Shown here piece after piece: positions 14,804 through 24,584 of a DNA stretch of 64,000 nucleotides (position 1 is its first letter; each line of letters starts with the position of its first letter). The notes under the pieces are model-generated. The model ran no database searches. It was not told the DNA's origin and worked only from the letters and a program-made list of their open reading frames with translations. The DNA is from Flavobacteriales bacterium. Lineage in GTDB: Bacteria > Bacteroidota > Bacteroidia > Flavobacteriales_D > Crocinitomicaceae. The position numbers and the translations under genes are program-made. The DNA lies in contig CANFRV010000011.1 of assembly GCA_947449575.1 (NCBI GenBank), positions 43,055-107,054 of the forward strand, read 5' to 3'.

Positions 14804-16981
14804 TTAATTCGCCATTTCACTCATAAATTTTATTCTCATTAATCTTAATTCCTCCTCTGAATAGTCACCATCAAATTCATGATACGCAGTTGTCAAATCA
14901 TCTGATTCAGCATCTGAGAAATATTCATATATTTCATCTTGGTTATCAGAATCTAGAATATCTTCAATATAATAATTAATATTAACTCTTGTTCCTGACG
15001 AAACAATCGCTTCAATTTCCTCAATTACCTCATCTATAGATTTACCAAGTGCTCTGCCGATATCTTCTAAAGGTAATTTTCTATCAATATTTTGGATTAA
15101 TTGCACTTTTAGAATTGACTTATTTACCAAGGATTTAACAACTAAATCATTTGGTCTTTCTATTTCATTGTCAATCACGTAATTATTGATCAATTCAATA
15201 AAAGGTGCGCCATATCTAGACGCTTTTCCATTTCCAACACCTTGAATATGAGTTAATTCATCAATTGTTATTGGATAATGAAAACACATATCCACCAAAG
15301 AAGGCTCTTGAAAAATTACGAAAGGCGGAATGTTATTTTGTTTCGACAATGATTTCCTTAAGTCGATTAACATCCCATATAATACTTCATCAAAAGCACC
15401 TCCGCCACCATTTACAACTGAAATTTCATCTTCTATTGTTGAATAATCATGTTCCTTAATAATTGTAAATGACACTGGATTTTTAATAAAGTCATGCCCT
15501 TTCTCTGTCAATTTCATAATTCCATAGGACTCAATATCCTTTGAAATAAAGCCATAAACTAAGGCCTGTCTTATCAATGCATTCCAAAAGTTCTCATCTT
15601 TTTCTTTTCCAATCCCAAAACGAGGCAATAAATCATGCTTGTAACTTTTAATATCAGATGTAATACTTCCAACCAAATAAGAACAATAATGCTTGTGTTT
15701 TTGCATCTCTTGAAGATCAATAAGCGATTCTAAAAGCATCTGAACATATTCTTTTCCTTCACTTTTCTCCTTTGGATGCCTGCAATTATCACATAAACTC
15801 GTGCATTTATGTTCTTCAAACTCTTCTCCAAAATAATGTAAAATAAATTTACGTCTACAAACAGAAGTTTCAGCAAAAGAAACCATTTCATTTAACAATT
15901 GTTTGCCAATTTCTTGCTCTGCAATAGGTTTTCCTTGAAGGAATTTTTCTAATTTCTCAATATCTTTGTAATTATAAAAAACAAGACAATCACCTTCTCC
16001 TCCATCTCTTCCAGCTCTTCCAGTCTCTTGGTAATAACTTTCTAAAGACTTTGGAATATCATGATGAATGACAAAACGAACATCTGGTTTGTCGATTCCC
16101 ATGCCAAAAGCAATGGTAGCAACAATAATTGAAGCATCTTCCATCAGGAACATATCTTGATGTCTTGCTCGGGTAGATGCATCTAAACCTGCATGATAAG
16201 GTAGAGCATTTATTCCATTCACCTGCAGCAGTTCAGCTATTTCTTCTACCTTTTTTCGGCTGAGGCAATAAATAATACCACTTTTACCTTCTTTTGTCCT
16301 TATGTAGCGAATAATTTCTCGTTCTACATCCTTTTTAGGTCGAATTTCATAGTACAAGTTATCTCTATTGAAAGAAGACTTAAAAACCTTGGCGTCCAAC
16401 ATGTTCAAATTTTTCTGAATATCATATTGAACTTTAGGAGTAGCGGTAGCGGTTAAAGCGATCACAGGAACATTTGAAATTTTCTCAAATATCTCACGAA
16501 GTCTTCTATACTCTGGTCTAAAATCATGCCCCCACTCAGATATGCAATGTGCTTCATCTATGGCGAAAAAGGAAACATTAACAGATGTTAAAAAAGCAAT
16601 ATTTTCAAGTTTAGTAAGTGATTCAGGGGCAACATATAGCAATTTCGTGGCTCCATCTTTAACATCCTTCTTGACACGAGCAATTTCACCTTTTGTCAAA
16701 GAAGAATTTAAAAAATGTGCTATTGTTTCATTGTCACTCACGCTTCGCATAGCATCCACCTGATTTTTCATTAAAGCAATTAGAGGAGAAACGATTACGG
16801 CTGTACCTTCTAGCAATAAAGCTGGTAATTGATAGCACATCGATTTACCTCCACCTGTTGGCATGATGACGAACGTGTTATTTCCGTTCAATACGTTCGT
16901 GATAATCTCTTCTTGAGTTCCTTTAAAACTGTCAAATCCGAAAAACTTACGTAACGCAATTTTTAAATCATAATTAGCCAT
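14804..16981 (-). CDS. recQ: ATP-dependent DNA helicase RecQ
   Basis: A 725-residue superfamily 2 helicase that unwinds DNA 3' to 5' in recombination and repair. Walker A MPTGGGKS (40-47), DEAH box (142-145) in IDEAHCISEWGHDFRPEYRR, and motif VI QETGRAGRDGG are present. The zinc domain cysteines lie in CRRKFILHYFGEEF and CTSLCDNC (about 370-400). A winged-helix region and an HRDC domain (around 530-600, ending THIQGVGNGKASRYG) follow, then an acidic C-terminal extension usual in Bacteroidota RecQ. It is a single-gene unit with its own terminator. Confidence 0.95.
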   Translation of the reverse strand: MANYDLKIALRKFFGFDSFKGTQEEIITNVLNGNNTFVIMPTGGGKSMCYQLPALLLEGTAVIVSPLIALMKNQVDAMRSVSDNETIAHFLNSSLTKGEIARVKKDVKDGATKLLYVAPESLTKLENIAFLTSVNVSFFAIDEAHCISEWGHDFRPEYRRLREIFEKISNVPVIALTATATPKVQYDIQKNLNMLDAKVFKSSFNRDNLYYEIRPKKDVEREIIRYIRTKEGKSGIIYCLSRKKVEEIAELLQVNGINALPYHAGLDASTRARHQDMFLMEDASIIVATIAFGMGIDKPDVRFVIHHDIPKSLESYYQETGRAGRDGGEGDCLVFYNYKDIEKLEKFLQGKPIAEQEIGKQLLNEMVSFAETSVCRRKFILHYFGEEFEEHKCTSLCDNCRHPKEKSEGKEYVQMLLESLIDLQEMQKHKHYCSYLVGSITSDIKSYKHDLLPRFGIGKEKDENFWNALIRQALVYGFISKDIESYGIMKLTEKGHDFIKNPVSFTIIKEHDYSTIEDEISVVNGGGGAFDEVLYGMLIDLRKSLSKQNNIPPFVIFQEPSLVDMCFHYPITIDELTHIQGVGNGKASRYGAPFIELINNYVIDNEIERPNDLVVKSLVNKSILKVQLIQNIDRKLPLEDIGRALGKSIDEVIEEIEAIVSSGTRVNINYYIEDILDSDNQDEIYEYFSDAESDDLTTAYHEFDGDYSEEELRLMRIKFMSEMAN

Positions 16982-17300
16982 TTCTATAATTCTTAATATT
17001 GGTTTACCAAAAGCAGGTTATTGTGTAATTACGAAAGTACGACAATAATAATCGTATTACAACTGTATTTCTTTATTTTTTAATGAATTTAGATAGGAAA
17101 GCAAATTAATTAGATAGGAGTGTTTTTTATCGCTATTAATAATCAATTATGAAAACATTAAATTTTCATTATGAATATAAAATAGAAAAACATCAATCGC
17201 ATTACTAAATCTTTTCCCAAATAAAGGTTAAATCATTTTTTATTAATAATTAACAATTGAAATCCTCCCCAAAAAAAACAATTCAATTCAATCGAATAAT
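16982..17300. other. Intergenic region between recQ and tatC (no gene seen)
   Basis: About 320 bases of AT-rich sequence between divergent genes. A weak TACTTTCG box (17032-17039, minus) could serve recQ. A 19-codon open frame from 17149 has no promoter, terminator or codon bias in its favour and is not called. Confidence 0.5.
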
Positions 17301-17308
17301 TAACTTTG
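17301..17308 (+). promoter_or_regulatory. -7 promoter box TAACTTTG of tatC
   Basis: Perfect TAnnTTTG, 8 bases before the ATG at 17317. The transcript would have almost no 5' leader. Confidence 0.7.
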
Positions 17309-17316
17309 CACGAATT

Positions 17317-18105
17317 ATGGAAACTGGAAAGAGAATGTCCTTTTTGGATCATTTAGAAGAATTGAGATGGAGGCTAGTGCGTTGCGCTATTTCTATTCTA
17401 ATAATAAGTATTGTGATTTGGTGCTATCAAGAATGGATAATGGACCATGTCTTTTTAAATATGAGTCACTCAAATTTTATTACATTCGATTTACTTTGCA
17501 AATATTTTGGTATTTGTTCTCAAGATATCACCTTAAAAATGCAAAGCACCGACATTTCTGGACAATTTTCTTATGCATTGATGATGAGTATGATGGGAGG
17601 AATTGTTTTTTCTTTTCCCTATATTTTTTATCAGATTTGGAGTTTTGTAAAACCGGGATTAAAAGAAAAGGAGAAATCAATGGCGTCTGGCATCGTTTTT
17701 TACGTGAGTATTTTGTTTTTTCTTGGTATTTCATTCGGCTATTTTGTTGTTGCACCTCTTTGCGTTCAATTTTTTTCCACATTTACAATGAGTAAACAAA
17801 TTGAAAATATTCCTACAGTTAGTTCGTATATGAGCATGGTGTTATCTACCATTTTTTACACTGGATTGTTATTTCTTTTACCTGTGTTATCATACTTATT
17901 AGCTAAATTGGGGATTATAACAGCTGCCTTTCTTCGTAAATATAGAAAACATGCAATTGTAGGAGTTTTAATTCTGGCAGCAGTAATAACTCCTCCTGAT
18001 GTGTTGAGTCAGGTAATTGTATCTATTCCAATTGTACTTTTATATGAAGCTGGAATTTTGGTTGTCGTAAGGGTAGAAAAAAACAAACGCAATATCGTTG
18101 ATTGA
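17317..18105 (+). CDS. tatC: Sec-independent protein translocase TatC
   Basis: A 262-residue inner-membrane protein with six hydrophobic segments, the receptor for twin-arginine signal peptides. The N-terminal MSFLDHLEELRWRL motif is diagnostic; the periplasmic loop carries FVKPGLKEKEKS and a later PPDVLSQ motif. The frame could start at TTG 17257, but the promoter box lies between that codon and ATG 17317, so the latter is chosen. The DUF5686 gene starts 11 bases downstream. TatA/B are not in the window. Confidence 0.93.
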   Translation: METGKRMSFLDHLEELRWRLVRCAISILIISIVIWCYQEWIMDHVFLNMSHSNFITFDLLCKYFGICSQDITLKMQSTDISGQFSYALMMSMMGGIVFSFPYIFYQIWSFVKPGLKEKEKSMASGIVFYVSILFFLGISFGYFVVAPLCVQFFSTFTMSKQIENIPTVSSYMSMVLSTIFYTGLLFLLPVLSYLLAKLGIITAAFLRKYRKHAIVGVLILAAVITPPDVLSQVIVSIPIVLLYEAGILVVVRVEKNKRNIVD

Positions 18106-18116
18106 GTTATTATTTT

Positions 18117-20576
18117 ATGAAAAAAGTTTTAATCTATCTTACGCTACTTCTTCCGTTTTTCGGTTTATCCCAATTAACGAAAGTCTATGGGACCATTAAA
18201 GATGCTGCAACTGGTGAAGCTCTTCCATTTGCTAAGGTTCAATTTTACCAGTCAAAAATTTCTACTTCTGCTGATAGTTTGGGTCAATATGTTTTAGAAT
18301 CTTATTACTCAACTGATTCCATTCAGATTAGTGATTTTGGGTATAATACTCGCACTTTTAAAATTAAAAAAGATCAAGCACAAGAAATAAACTGTCTTTT
18401 AACTGTTCGTTATACCGAAATTGAAGAAGTAGTAATTAGACCACCAGATGAGTTACCATCGATTACACTTCACAAAAAAGTGATTGCTAATAAAGATGTA
18501 AATAATAGAGAAAAACTTACTTCTTACGAATACGAATTATACAATAAAATTCAATTAGACTTAAATAACATAGGTGATAAATTCTCAGATCGCGGCGTAG
18601 TAAAAAAACTTGATCTAATAATGGATTTCCTAGATTCGACGGAAACAGGAAATAATTATTTACCTGTAATTCTAAGTGAAACGATTTCCAATTATTATTA
18701 TAAAAACAACCCGAAAAAGAAAAAAGAAGTTATTTCTGCTACATATATCACCGGCATTGAAAATTTAAAACTGGATCAATTTGTTGGAGATATGTACCTA
18801 GATATTAATGTCTATGATAATTCTATTAATATTTTTAATAAATCGTTTATTAGCCCAATTGCGGATTACTCTCGCACTTTCTATAAATATTATTTAGAAG
18901 ATTCTGCTTTTATTGATAATAAGTGGTGCTATAAATTGAGGTACAAGCCAAAACGTTCAGGTGATTTAACTTTTGAAGGAGAAATGTGGATCAATGACAC
19001 TACCTATGCGATCAAAAAAATAACCGGGAATATTTCAGGAAGTTCAAACATTAATTACGTACAAGATCTATTTTTTGAGCACGATTTTGAAATGGTTGCC
19101 AATGAAGTCTGGATGTTAACAAAAGAAAAAATGATCGCTGATATTAAAATAACTGAAAAATCAAAAGTATACGGATTATTTGCTCGAAAAAATTCTTCAA
19201 GAAGAGACTTTAAAGTAAATGAAGCGAGACCACCTGATTTTTATAAATCGGACAATACGGTTGAGATTCTGCCTGAAGCAAAATCAAGAGATGAAAACTA
19301 TTGGAAGGAACATAGGCATCACAAACTTTCCAAACAGGAAATAGGCATAAACCTGATGGTGGACTCATTAAACAATTTACCTGTTTTTAGAACATTCAAA
19401 AAATTGGCGTATGCAGGAACTACGGGTTATTATCAATTAGGAAAAGTGGAAGCTGGTAATTTATCGAGTTTATTTAGTGTAAACCCAGTAGAACAATATA
19501 GATTTAGCTGCGCTCTGCGGACCTCTAATGCTTTTTCGAAACGACTTGAATTTGCTGGTAAAATAGCCTATGGAACAAAAGATGAAAAAATAAAATATGG
19601 TGTTTCTGCTCGCTACAATATCACTCCTAAAAAGAGAGGTTTATTAACCACCTACTATAATTATGACATACAGCAAATTGGTCAATCTCCTAATGCAGCC
19701 ACGGTAGGTTCTACTTTTGGAACGTTATTTAGAACGGGGCCATTGGATAAATTAACGTTTGTACAAAAGGCAGGTATCAATTTAGAAAAAGACATTAAAA
19801 AGGACCTGATTTTATACGGCGGTTTTGAATGGAAGGACTATGTACCTCTTGGTTTAGCGAATTACATCAAATACAATGAATCAACAAAATCGCTTGATAC
19901 AATAAAAAAAATCACCACAAGTGAGTTTATTGCAAGGATTCGTTGGACAAAAGATGAAGAGTTTATCGCAGGTTCTTTTGATAGATCAACCCTTACTTCA
20001 AGGTATCCTATTTTTAGTATACAAGGGATTTTTGGAGTTAAGGGACTTCTTGGAGGAAATTATAATTATCAAAAAATTGAGTTTCAAATGGATCATACAC
20101 GTAAATTAGGATTTATAGGTAAAATCAGATATGGAATAAATGCAGGTTATGTATTTGGGTCCACAGCCTATCCTTTTCTAAAAGTACATGAAGGAAATCA
20201 ATCCTATTGGTTATCGTCCACCACTTTTAATAAGTTAAATTATTTTGAATTCATTTCTGATAAATATGTTGGAGGATATATAGAACAACATTTTGGTGGT
20301 GTGTTTTTTGACAGAATTCCTTATGTAAAAAAACTTAAATGGCGATTTGTCGCTTCTAGTCGAATTACGTATGGATCCATTTCTCAGAAAAATAAACGAG
20401 AAATGTATCTACCTACTTTTACAAAATCTTTTGGTAAAACGCCCTATGCAGAAGCAACGATGGGTGTTGAAAATATTTTTAAAATCCTAAGAATTGAGGC
20501 GGTTTGGAGATTAACCCATATTGATCCTGGAACGACTCCATTTGGAATTCGCGCCAGTATTAATTTTAATTTCTAA
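18117..20576 (+). CDS. DUF5686 / carboxypeptidase-like regulatory domain outer-membrane protein
   Basis: An 819-residue exported protein. A signal peptide ([19 protein letters not shown]) is followed by a CarboxypepD_reg/CNA-B-like beta-sandwich ([20 protein letters not shown]) and a long DUF5686 region predicted to end in an outer-membrane beta-barrel (final [11 protein letters not shown]). This family is abundant in Bacteroidota; its function is not established. ATG 18117 is chosen over TTG 18102. A paralogue of similar design lies at 31554-33959. It is placed between tatC and lptB, suggesting an envelope role, which is inference. Confidence 0.85.
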   Translation: MKKVLIYLTLLLPFFGLSQLTKVYGTIKDAATGEALPFAKVQFYQSKISTSADSLGQYVLESYYSTDSIQISDFGYNTRTFKIKKDQAQEINCLLTVRYTEIEEVVIRPPDELPSITLHKKVIANKDVNNREKLTSYEYELYNKIQLDLNNIGDKFSDRGVVKKLDLIMDFLDSTETGNNYLPVILSETISNYYYKNNPKKKKEVISATYITGIENLKLDQFVGDMYLDINVYDNSINIFNKSFISPIADYSRTFYKYYLEDSAFIDNKWCYKLRYKPKRSGDLTFEGEMWINDTTYAIKKITGNISGSSNINYVQDLFFEHDFEMVANEVWMLTKEKMIADIKITEKSKVYGLFARKNSSRRDFKVNEARPPDFYKSDNTVEILPEAKSRDENYWKEHRHHKLSKQEIGINLMVDSLNNLPVFRTFKKLAYAGTTGYYQLGKVEAGNLSSLFSVNPVEQYRFSCALRTSNAFSKRLEFAGKIAYGTKDEKIKYGVSARYNITPKKRGLLTTYYNYDIQQIGQSPNAATVGSTFGTLFRTGPLDKLTFVQKAGINLEKDIKKDLILYGGFEWKDYVPLGLANYIKYNESTKSLDTIKKITTSEFIARIRWTKDEEFIAGSFDRSTLTSRYPIFSIQGIFGVKGLLGGNYNYQKIEFQMDHTRKLGFIGKIRYGINAGYVFGSTAYPFLKVHEGNQSYWLSSTTFNKLNYFEFISDKYVGGYIEQHFGGVFFDRIPYVKKLKWRFVASSRITYGSISQKNKREMYLPTFTKSFGKTPYAEATMGVENIFKILRIEAVWRLTHIDPGTTPFGIRASINFNF

Positions 20577-20602
20577 ATTTACATTTCAAGAATTTTTATA
20601 AC

Positions 20603-21331
20603 GTGAAGCTACATACAAGCAATATTCAGAAATCTTACAAAGGAAGAGCCGTTGTAAAAGGAGTTACTATTGAAGTAAATCAAGGAGAAATTGTTGGTTT
20701 GTTAGGACCAAATGGTGCAGGGAAAACAACCTCTTTTTACATGATTGTAGGATTAGTGAAACCAGACTCAGGCACTGTATTCCTTGATGAGATAGATATT
20801 ACACATTACCCAATGTATCGAAGAGCGCAGTTGGGTATTGGATACTTGCCACAAGAGGTTTCTGTTTTTAGAAAACTCAGTGTTGAAGATAATATTTTGG
20901 CAATTCTTGAAATGACTTCCTTGGATAAAAAGCAACGATTAGAGCGTTTAGAGCAATTATTAGAAGAATTTCGCTTAACGCATGTAAGAAAAAATCTAGG
21001 ACATTCTTTATCCGGTGGTGAAAAAAGACGAACAGAAATCGCTCGAGCTTTGGCAACAAATCCTAAATTTGTTCTTTTAGATGAACCGTTTGCTGGTGTT
21101 GATCCAATTGCCGTAGAGGATATTCAAAGTATCATCGCCGAATTACGAAATAAAAATATTGGTATACTTATCACCGACCACAATGTTCAGGAAACATTAT
21201 CTATAACAGACAGAGCATATTTATTATTCGAAGGAAACATTCTAAAGGCAGGCACCGCAGAAGATTTAGCTTCGGATGAACAGGTTAGAAAAGTGTACTT
21301 AGGACAGAATTTTGAACTTCGCCGGAAATAA
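20603..21331 (+). CDS. lptB: Lipopolysaccharide export ABC transporter ATP-binding protein LptB
   Basis: A 242-residue ATPase that powers LPS extraction by LptFG. Walker [10 protein letters not shown] (35-43), the Q-loop [12 protein letters not shown] with the LPS-transporter-type PQE, signature LSGGEKRR (136-143) and Walker [11 protein letters not shown] (156-165) are intact. The start is GTG at 20603 ([15 protein letters not shown]...), which matches the usual N-terminus; there is no nearby ATG. It lies 26 bases after the DUF5686 gene and is probably co-transcribed with it. Confidence 0.93.
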   Translation: MKLHTSNIQKSYKGRAVVKGVTIEVNQGEIVGLLGPNGAGKTTSFYMIVGLVKPDSGTVFLDEIDITHYPMYRRAQLGIGYLPQEVSVFRKLSVEDNILAILEMTSLDKKQRLERLEQLLEEFRLTHVRKNLGHSLSGGEKRRTEIARALATNPKFVLLDEPFAGVDPIAVEDIQSIIAELRNKNIGILITDHNVQETLSITDRAYLLFEGNILKAGTAEDLASDEQVRKVYLGQNFELRRK

Positions 21332-21334
21332 AAA

Positions 21335-21361
21335 TAAAAAAGGCCATCAGTAGATGACCTA
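21335..21361 (-). terminator. Terminator of the small lipoprotein gene
   Basis: Minus strand GGTCATC-TACT-GATGGCC followed by TTTTTT; one G-U pair. It sits between the convergent lptB and the 46-codon lipoprotein gene. Confidence 0.7.
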
Positions 21362-21383
21362 CTATTTAAAGAATGGTCTATTA

Positions 21384-21524
21384 TTACTTAGAAGCTAGAT
21401 CAGTGTTTTCCACTTGCTCAATGCTTCCATAAGCATCACAATGTCCACCTTTCGATGACCCGCAAGAAGCTAATACTGCTGAGAATACTAGTCCAATAAT
21501 TGTCAATGTCAAAATTCTTTTCAT
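21384..21524 (-). CDS. Small lipoprotein, 46 residues
   Basis: A short gene found by reading the intergenic region. It starts MKRILTLTIIGLVFSAVL and continues ASCGSSKGG, a textbook lipoprotein signal with lipobox LASC (Cys21). The mature part is only about 25 residues (CGSSKGGHCDAYGSIEQV...), with a second Cys. A rho-independent terminator follows directly, which supports a real transcript. It resembles the tiny CGSSKGGHCDAYG-type lipoproteins seen next to other Bacteroidota genes. Function unknown. Confidence 0.75.
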   Translation of the reverse strand: MKRILTLTIIGLVFSAVLASCGSSKGGHCDAYGSIEQVENTDLASK

Positions 21525-21665
21525 TTTCTTAATTTAAATCAATTAATATAACAGTTTACTTATAAAACAAAAATAAGGTAAATAATGTTTAAAAAACATA
21601 ATAGTTATCAACAATGGACCATAGATAAATTATATATTGTATTTTTCAAAAACGTTTTATCTCGC

Positions 21666-23360
21666 ATGCGCTTAATTTTGTTGCTTTTATTTCTTTTATT
21701 GTCACCCTATTATTTTGGGCAAAAAAATTATTCATTAACTTACTCGAACCAAAATTATCGGCAAATTAAAAAAAACACTACCGTAAAATTTACAGATAGT
21801 ATTCAAGCAAAAAAATACCTTCAAAACCTTCAATTATTAGCGATCAAAAAAGGTCATCTTCTTGCATCGGCTGACACTCTAAAATATTTGAGACACGAAT
21901 TAAAAGCATCCTTTTATGTCGGCCCAAAATTTGGTAAAGTCAATTTACTCCTAAAGAATGATGATCTGCGATTTTTTAAACAATATTTGCATATAAATGA
22001 GAAGTTTTATACCGGAATGCCTTTTAATTCTGTGCAAATTTCTAATTCACTTCGCTCAATGCAACAAGCCCTAGAAAATAATGGCTACCCATTTTCAAAA
22101 GTATATTTAGATAGCATTGAACTAGTTAATGATAATTTGACAGCAAAAGTGATTGTTCAAAGAAATTATTACTTCAAATGGAAGGAAGTACATATTAAAG
22201 GGGATAGCTCCATTTCTAAAATCTTTTTAACAAATATTATTCGCATAAAACCAGGCGATAAATACAGTCAAGATGAGTTACTGCAAATCACGAAAAGATT
22301 AAAACAAATAAATTTTATAAAAGAAATAAAACCGCATGAAATATTATTTACAAAAGAAGGTGCTGAATTGTTTCTCTATGTTAAATCTAATCCTATCAGT
22401 TCCGTTAATGGTGTTGTTGGCTTACAACCTAATTCCGTCACAAATAAAGTCAATTTCACTGGGGACATTTCTTTAAAATTATTGAATGTGCTCAAGCACG
22501 GAGAATTAATTGATTTCAATTGGAAGAGTTTACAACCTCAAACACAATCTTTAAAAGGTAAAATAAATTACCCCTTCATTTTAAAAAGTCCTTTTGGTAT
22601 TGATAGCCAATTCGATTTTTACAAAAGAGACACTTCCTACGTGGAGGGGAAATTATCGTTAGGAATTCAATATTTTTTAAGTGGTGGAAATTATTTCAAG
22701 GTATTCTATCAAAAGAATTTCTCGAATGTTCTTTCTGGGGGGCTAAATAACCCGAAATTTAGTAATCTAGGCTCCGTATCTTCAAATAATTATGGGATCT
22801 CAATTTCTAGGAAACAAGTGGACTATATTCCAAATCCTTCGAAAGGCTTTATTTTAAATTGGGAATCCTCTATTGGAACAAGAAAATCTAGAAGCTCTGA
22901 TACTAGTGAAATTTCAATGTCAAATACTTATCGAAGTGCCTTAAATTTAGAATTTTATATCCCTTTAGCCAAAAGACATGTGTTGAGAATCTTAAACCAA
23001 ACTGATTTCTATTATAACCAAAAAATATTTCAAAATGAAGTGTTTCGATTTGGAGGTCTAACTTCTCAGCGCGGTTTTAATGAAGAAGAACTTTTTGCTA
23101 CGACCAAATCTCTTTTAAGTATTGAATATCGATTCCTCGTTGATCAAAATTCACGTGCATTTCTATTTTATGACCAAAGTTGGTACGAAAATAATTCTGG
23201 TACCTATTACAATGACATTCCATTCGGTTTCGGAGCAGGATTTTCCTTTGGCACAAATGTGGGTATTTTCTCAATCTCATATGCCATGGGAAAACAAATG
23301 GCAAATCCAATATTGATTAAAGATGGCAAAGTTCATTTTGGGTATATTGCCTATTTTTAA
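21666..23360 (+). CDS. Omp85/BamA-like outer-membrane protein with POTRA region
   Basis: A 564-residue exported protein if started at ATG 21666, which gives a clean signal peptide (MRLILLLLFLLLSPYYFGQ); the frame is open to 21585 but that start would bury the signal. Residues ~60-220 contain POTRA-like repeats (IKGDSSISKIFLTNIIRIKP, GDKYSQDELLQITKRLKQIN). The remainder is a beta-barrel with RFGGLTSQRGFNEEELFAT, the family's conserved R-G-F motif, and an aromatic last residue (GYIAYF). It is likely a TamA/ShlB-like transporter or membrane-insertion factor. The client is unknown. It follows lptB on the same strand with the tiny lipoprotein gene between on the other. Confidence 0.8.
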   Translation: MRLILLLLFLLLSPYYFGQKNYSLTYSNQNYRQIKKNTTVKFTDSIQAKKYLQNLQLLAIKKGHLLASADTLKYLRHELKASFYVGPKFGKVNLLLKNDDLRFFKQYLHINEKFYTGMPFNSVQISNSLRSMQQALENNGYPFSKVYLDSIELVNDNLTAKVIVQRNYYFKWKEVHIKGDSSISKIFLTNIIRIKPGDKYSQDELLQITKRLKQINFIKEIKPHEILFTKEGAELFLYVKSNPISSVNGVVGLQPNSVTNKVNFTGDISLKLLNVLKHGELIDFNWKSLQPQTQSLKGKINYPFILKSPFGIDSQFDFYKRDTSYVEGKLSLGIQYFLSGGNYFKVFYQKNFSNVLSGGLNNPKFSNLGSVSSNNYGISISRKQVDYIPNPSKGFILNWESSIGTRKSRSSDTSEISMSNTYRSALNLEFYIPLAKRHVLRILNQTDFYYNQKIFQNEVFRFGGLTSQRGFNEEELFATTKSLLSIEYRFLVDQNSRAFLFYDQSWYENNSGTYYNDIPFGFGAGFSFGTNVGIFSISYAMGKQMANPILIKDGKVHFGYIAYF

Positions 23361-23470
23361 AAATTCAAAGTCCTTGTTAACCTTCCCTTCCTATTTATTA
23401 CATTTTACGTAAATTTAAAAAACTTAAATAATAGTTTAAACTAAATTTATTGTTAATTTTAATAGAAATA

Positions 23471-23495
23471 ATATGTTCCCTAAACGGGAACATAT
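23471..23495. promoter_or_regulatory. Perfect inverted repeat, candidate HigA operator
   Basis: Arms ATATGTTCCC and GGGAACATAT (10 bases each, perfect) flank a 5-base centre. The site ends 12 bases before the -7 box of higBA, covering the -33 region. This is where an autoregulating antitoxin is expected to bind. Confidence 0.75.
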
Positions 23496-23507
23496 TAAAA
23501 TTAATTG

Positions 23508-23515
23508 TATATTTG
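23508..23515 (+). promoter_or_regulatory. -7 promoter box TATATTTG of higBA
   Basis: Perfect TAnnTTTG, 7 bases before the higB ATG at 23523. Confidence 0.75.
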
Positions 23516-23522
23516 TACTAGT

Positions 23523-23825
23523 ATGAAAAACATTGTTTCAGTGCGAACATTAAAAATTCATTGGGAAAAACCTGATAGAAAAGATTCAGAACAACAGTTG
23601 AAAGCGTGGTATCAAGAAGTGAAAAATGCAGAATGGAAGAATCCCAATGATGTTAAATCAAAGTATAAGAGTTCAAGTATTATTGGTGATAACAGAATTG
23701 TCTTCAATATTTGTGGTATTAAATACAGATTGGTAATAAAAATAAATTATGCAACTCAATGGATATTTATTCGTTTTGTAGGAACGCATAAAGAATATGA
23801 TAAGATAGATGTTACAACTATATAA
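23523..23825 (+). CDS. higB: Type II toxin HigB (RelE-like mRNA interferase)
   Basis: A 100-residue HigB_toxin-family protein. Conserved positions are recognisable: LKAWYQEVKNAEWKNPNDVK, then GDNRIVFNICGIKYRLVIKI, and the C-terminal RFVGTHKEYDKID. HigB toxins cut mRNA on the ribosome. Gene order is toxin before antitoxin, as usual for hig. The frame given from 23505 overlaps the promoter box, so ATG 23523 is used. higA starts 7 bases after its stop codon. Confidence 0.93.
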   Translation: MKNIVSVRTLKIHWEKPDRKDSEQQLKAWYQEVKNAEWKNPNDVKSKYKSSSIIGDNRIVFNICGIKYRLVIKINYATQWIFIRFVGTHKEYDKIDVTTI

Positions 23826-23832
23826 AAAGAAA

Positions 23833-24183
23833 ATGGAAGCGAAATTAATTAAAACAGAAGCCGAGTACACTATTGCTCTGCATCGTATCGATGCACTTTT
23901 TGATTGTACACCCGAGAACAAAGATTTCGACGAAGTAGAACTTCTATTAGCTCTTGTTGAATTATATGAGCAAAAGCTCTATAAAATTGAAGCTCCTGAT
24001 CCAATTGAAGCGATTAAATTTAGGATGGAACAAATGGGTTTAAAGAAAACAGACATGACAAAATTCTTTGGTACACGTGGACGAGTTTCTGAAATACTAA
24101 ATCGACAAAGAGATTTATCCCTTGCCATGATTAAAAAATTACACAAAGAATTTGGCATTCCTGCAGAGTCATTGATTGCTTGA
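23833..24183 (+). CDS. higA: Antitoxin HigA, helix-turn-helix type
   Basis: A 116-residue antitoxin. The N-terminal helical region (IKTEAEYTIALHRIDALFD, VELLLALVELYEQ) leads to DPIEAIKFRMEQMGLKKTD and an XRE-type HTH (MTKFFGTRGRVSEILNRQ), then GIPAESLI at the end. This is the standard HigA layout. ATG 23833 is preferred over ATG 23809, which would overlap higB by 17 bases; either is possible. HigA should neutralise HigB and repress its own promoter through the inverted repeat at 23471-23495. Confidence 0.93.
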   Translation: MEAKLIKTEAEYTIALHRIDALFDCTPENKDFDEVELLLALVELYEQKLYKIEAPDPIEAIKFRMEQMGLKKTDMTKFFGTRGRVSEILNRQRDLSLAMIKKLHKEFGIPAESLIA

Positions 24184-24261
24184 TTAAAAATTCATATTTT
24201 TACCTTCTACTTGTTCCAAAACTTATTTTTAACTATTTTTTTACTTATCCCCAAAAATCCT

Positions 24262-24269
24262 TATATTTG
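24262..24269 (+). promoter_or_regulatory. -7 promoter box TATATTTG of the second toxin-antitoxin pair
   Basis: Perfect TAnnTTTG about 100 bases before the antitoxin ATG at 24369. The intervening leader has no other recognised element. Confidence 0.6.
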
Positions 24270-24368
24270 CTTTAGTAGCGACAGGAAAAGTCTTTACTTT
24301 AATATATCTGCTTTAAATCATTGAAAATACCTAGATAGAAAAGTATAAACATATTAAAAACTTGAATT

Positions 24369-24584
24369 ATGAAAGAAATAACTTTAAAAATTCCTGACAC
24401 TAAATTTTCTTTCTTTATGGAGCTTGTAAAACAATTGGGAATAGAAGTAGATAATAAAAATATAGAAATTCCAGAAGAACATAAAAATTTGGTAAGAGAA
24501 AGAATAAAAACAGCAAAACAGGAAGACTATGTTTCATGGGAGGATGCTCGTGAACAATTAAAATTCAAAACCAAATCTAAGTGA
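24369..24584 (+). CDS. Putative antitoxin of a ParE/RelE-type pair
   Basis: A 71-residue, charged protein (MKEITLKIPDTKFSFFMELV...) with a predicted strand followed by helices (PEEHKNLVRERIKTAKQEDY). It ends with a basic tail. No DNA-binding family is certain. It is called an antitoxin because its stop codon overlaps the start of a ParE-like toxin gene by 4 bases (GTGA) and its size and composition fit the uncharacterised small antitoxins that accompany such toxins in Bacteroidota. Confidence 0.75.
   Translation: MKEITLKIPDTKFSFFMELVKQLGIEVDNKNIEIPEEHKNLVRERIKTAKQEDYVSWEDAREQLKFKTKSK

Noticed and set aside
17149..17208. A 19-codon frame upstream of tatC as another leader peptide
   Set aside because: No run of a single amino acid, no GGGARAG element and no terminator follow it.
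17367..17795. A 142-codon plus-strand frame inside tatC
   Set aside because: A +1-frame shadow of tatC with no promoter or recognisable domain.
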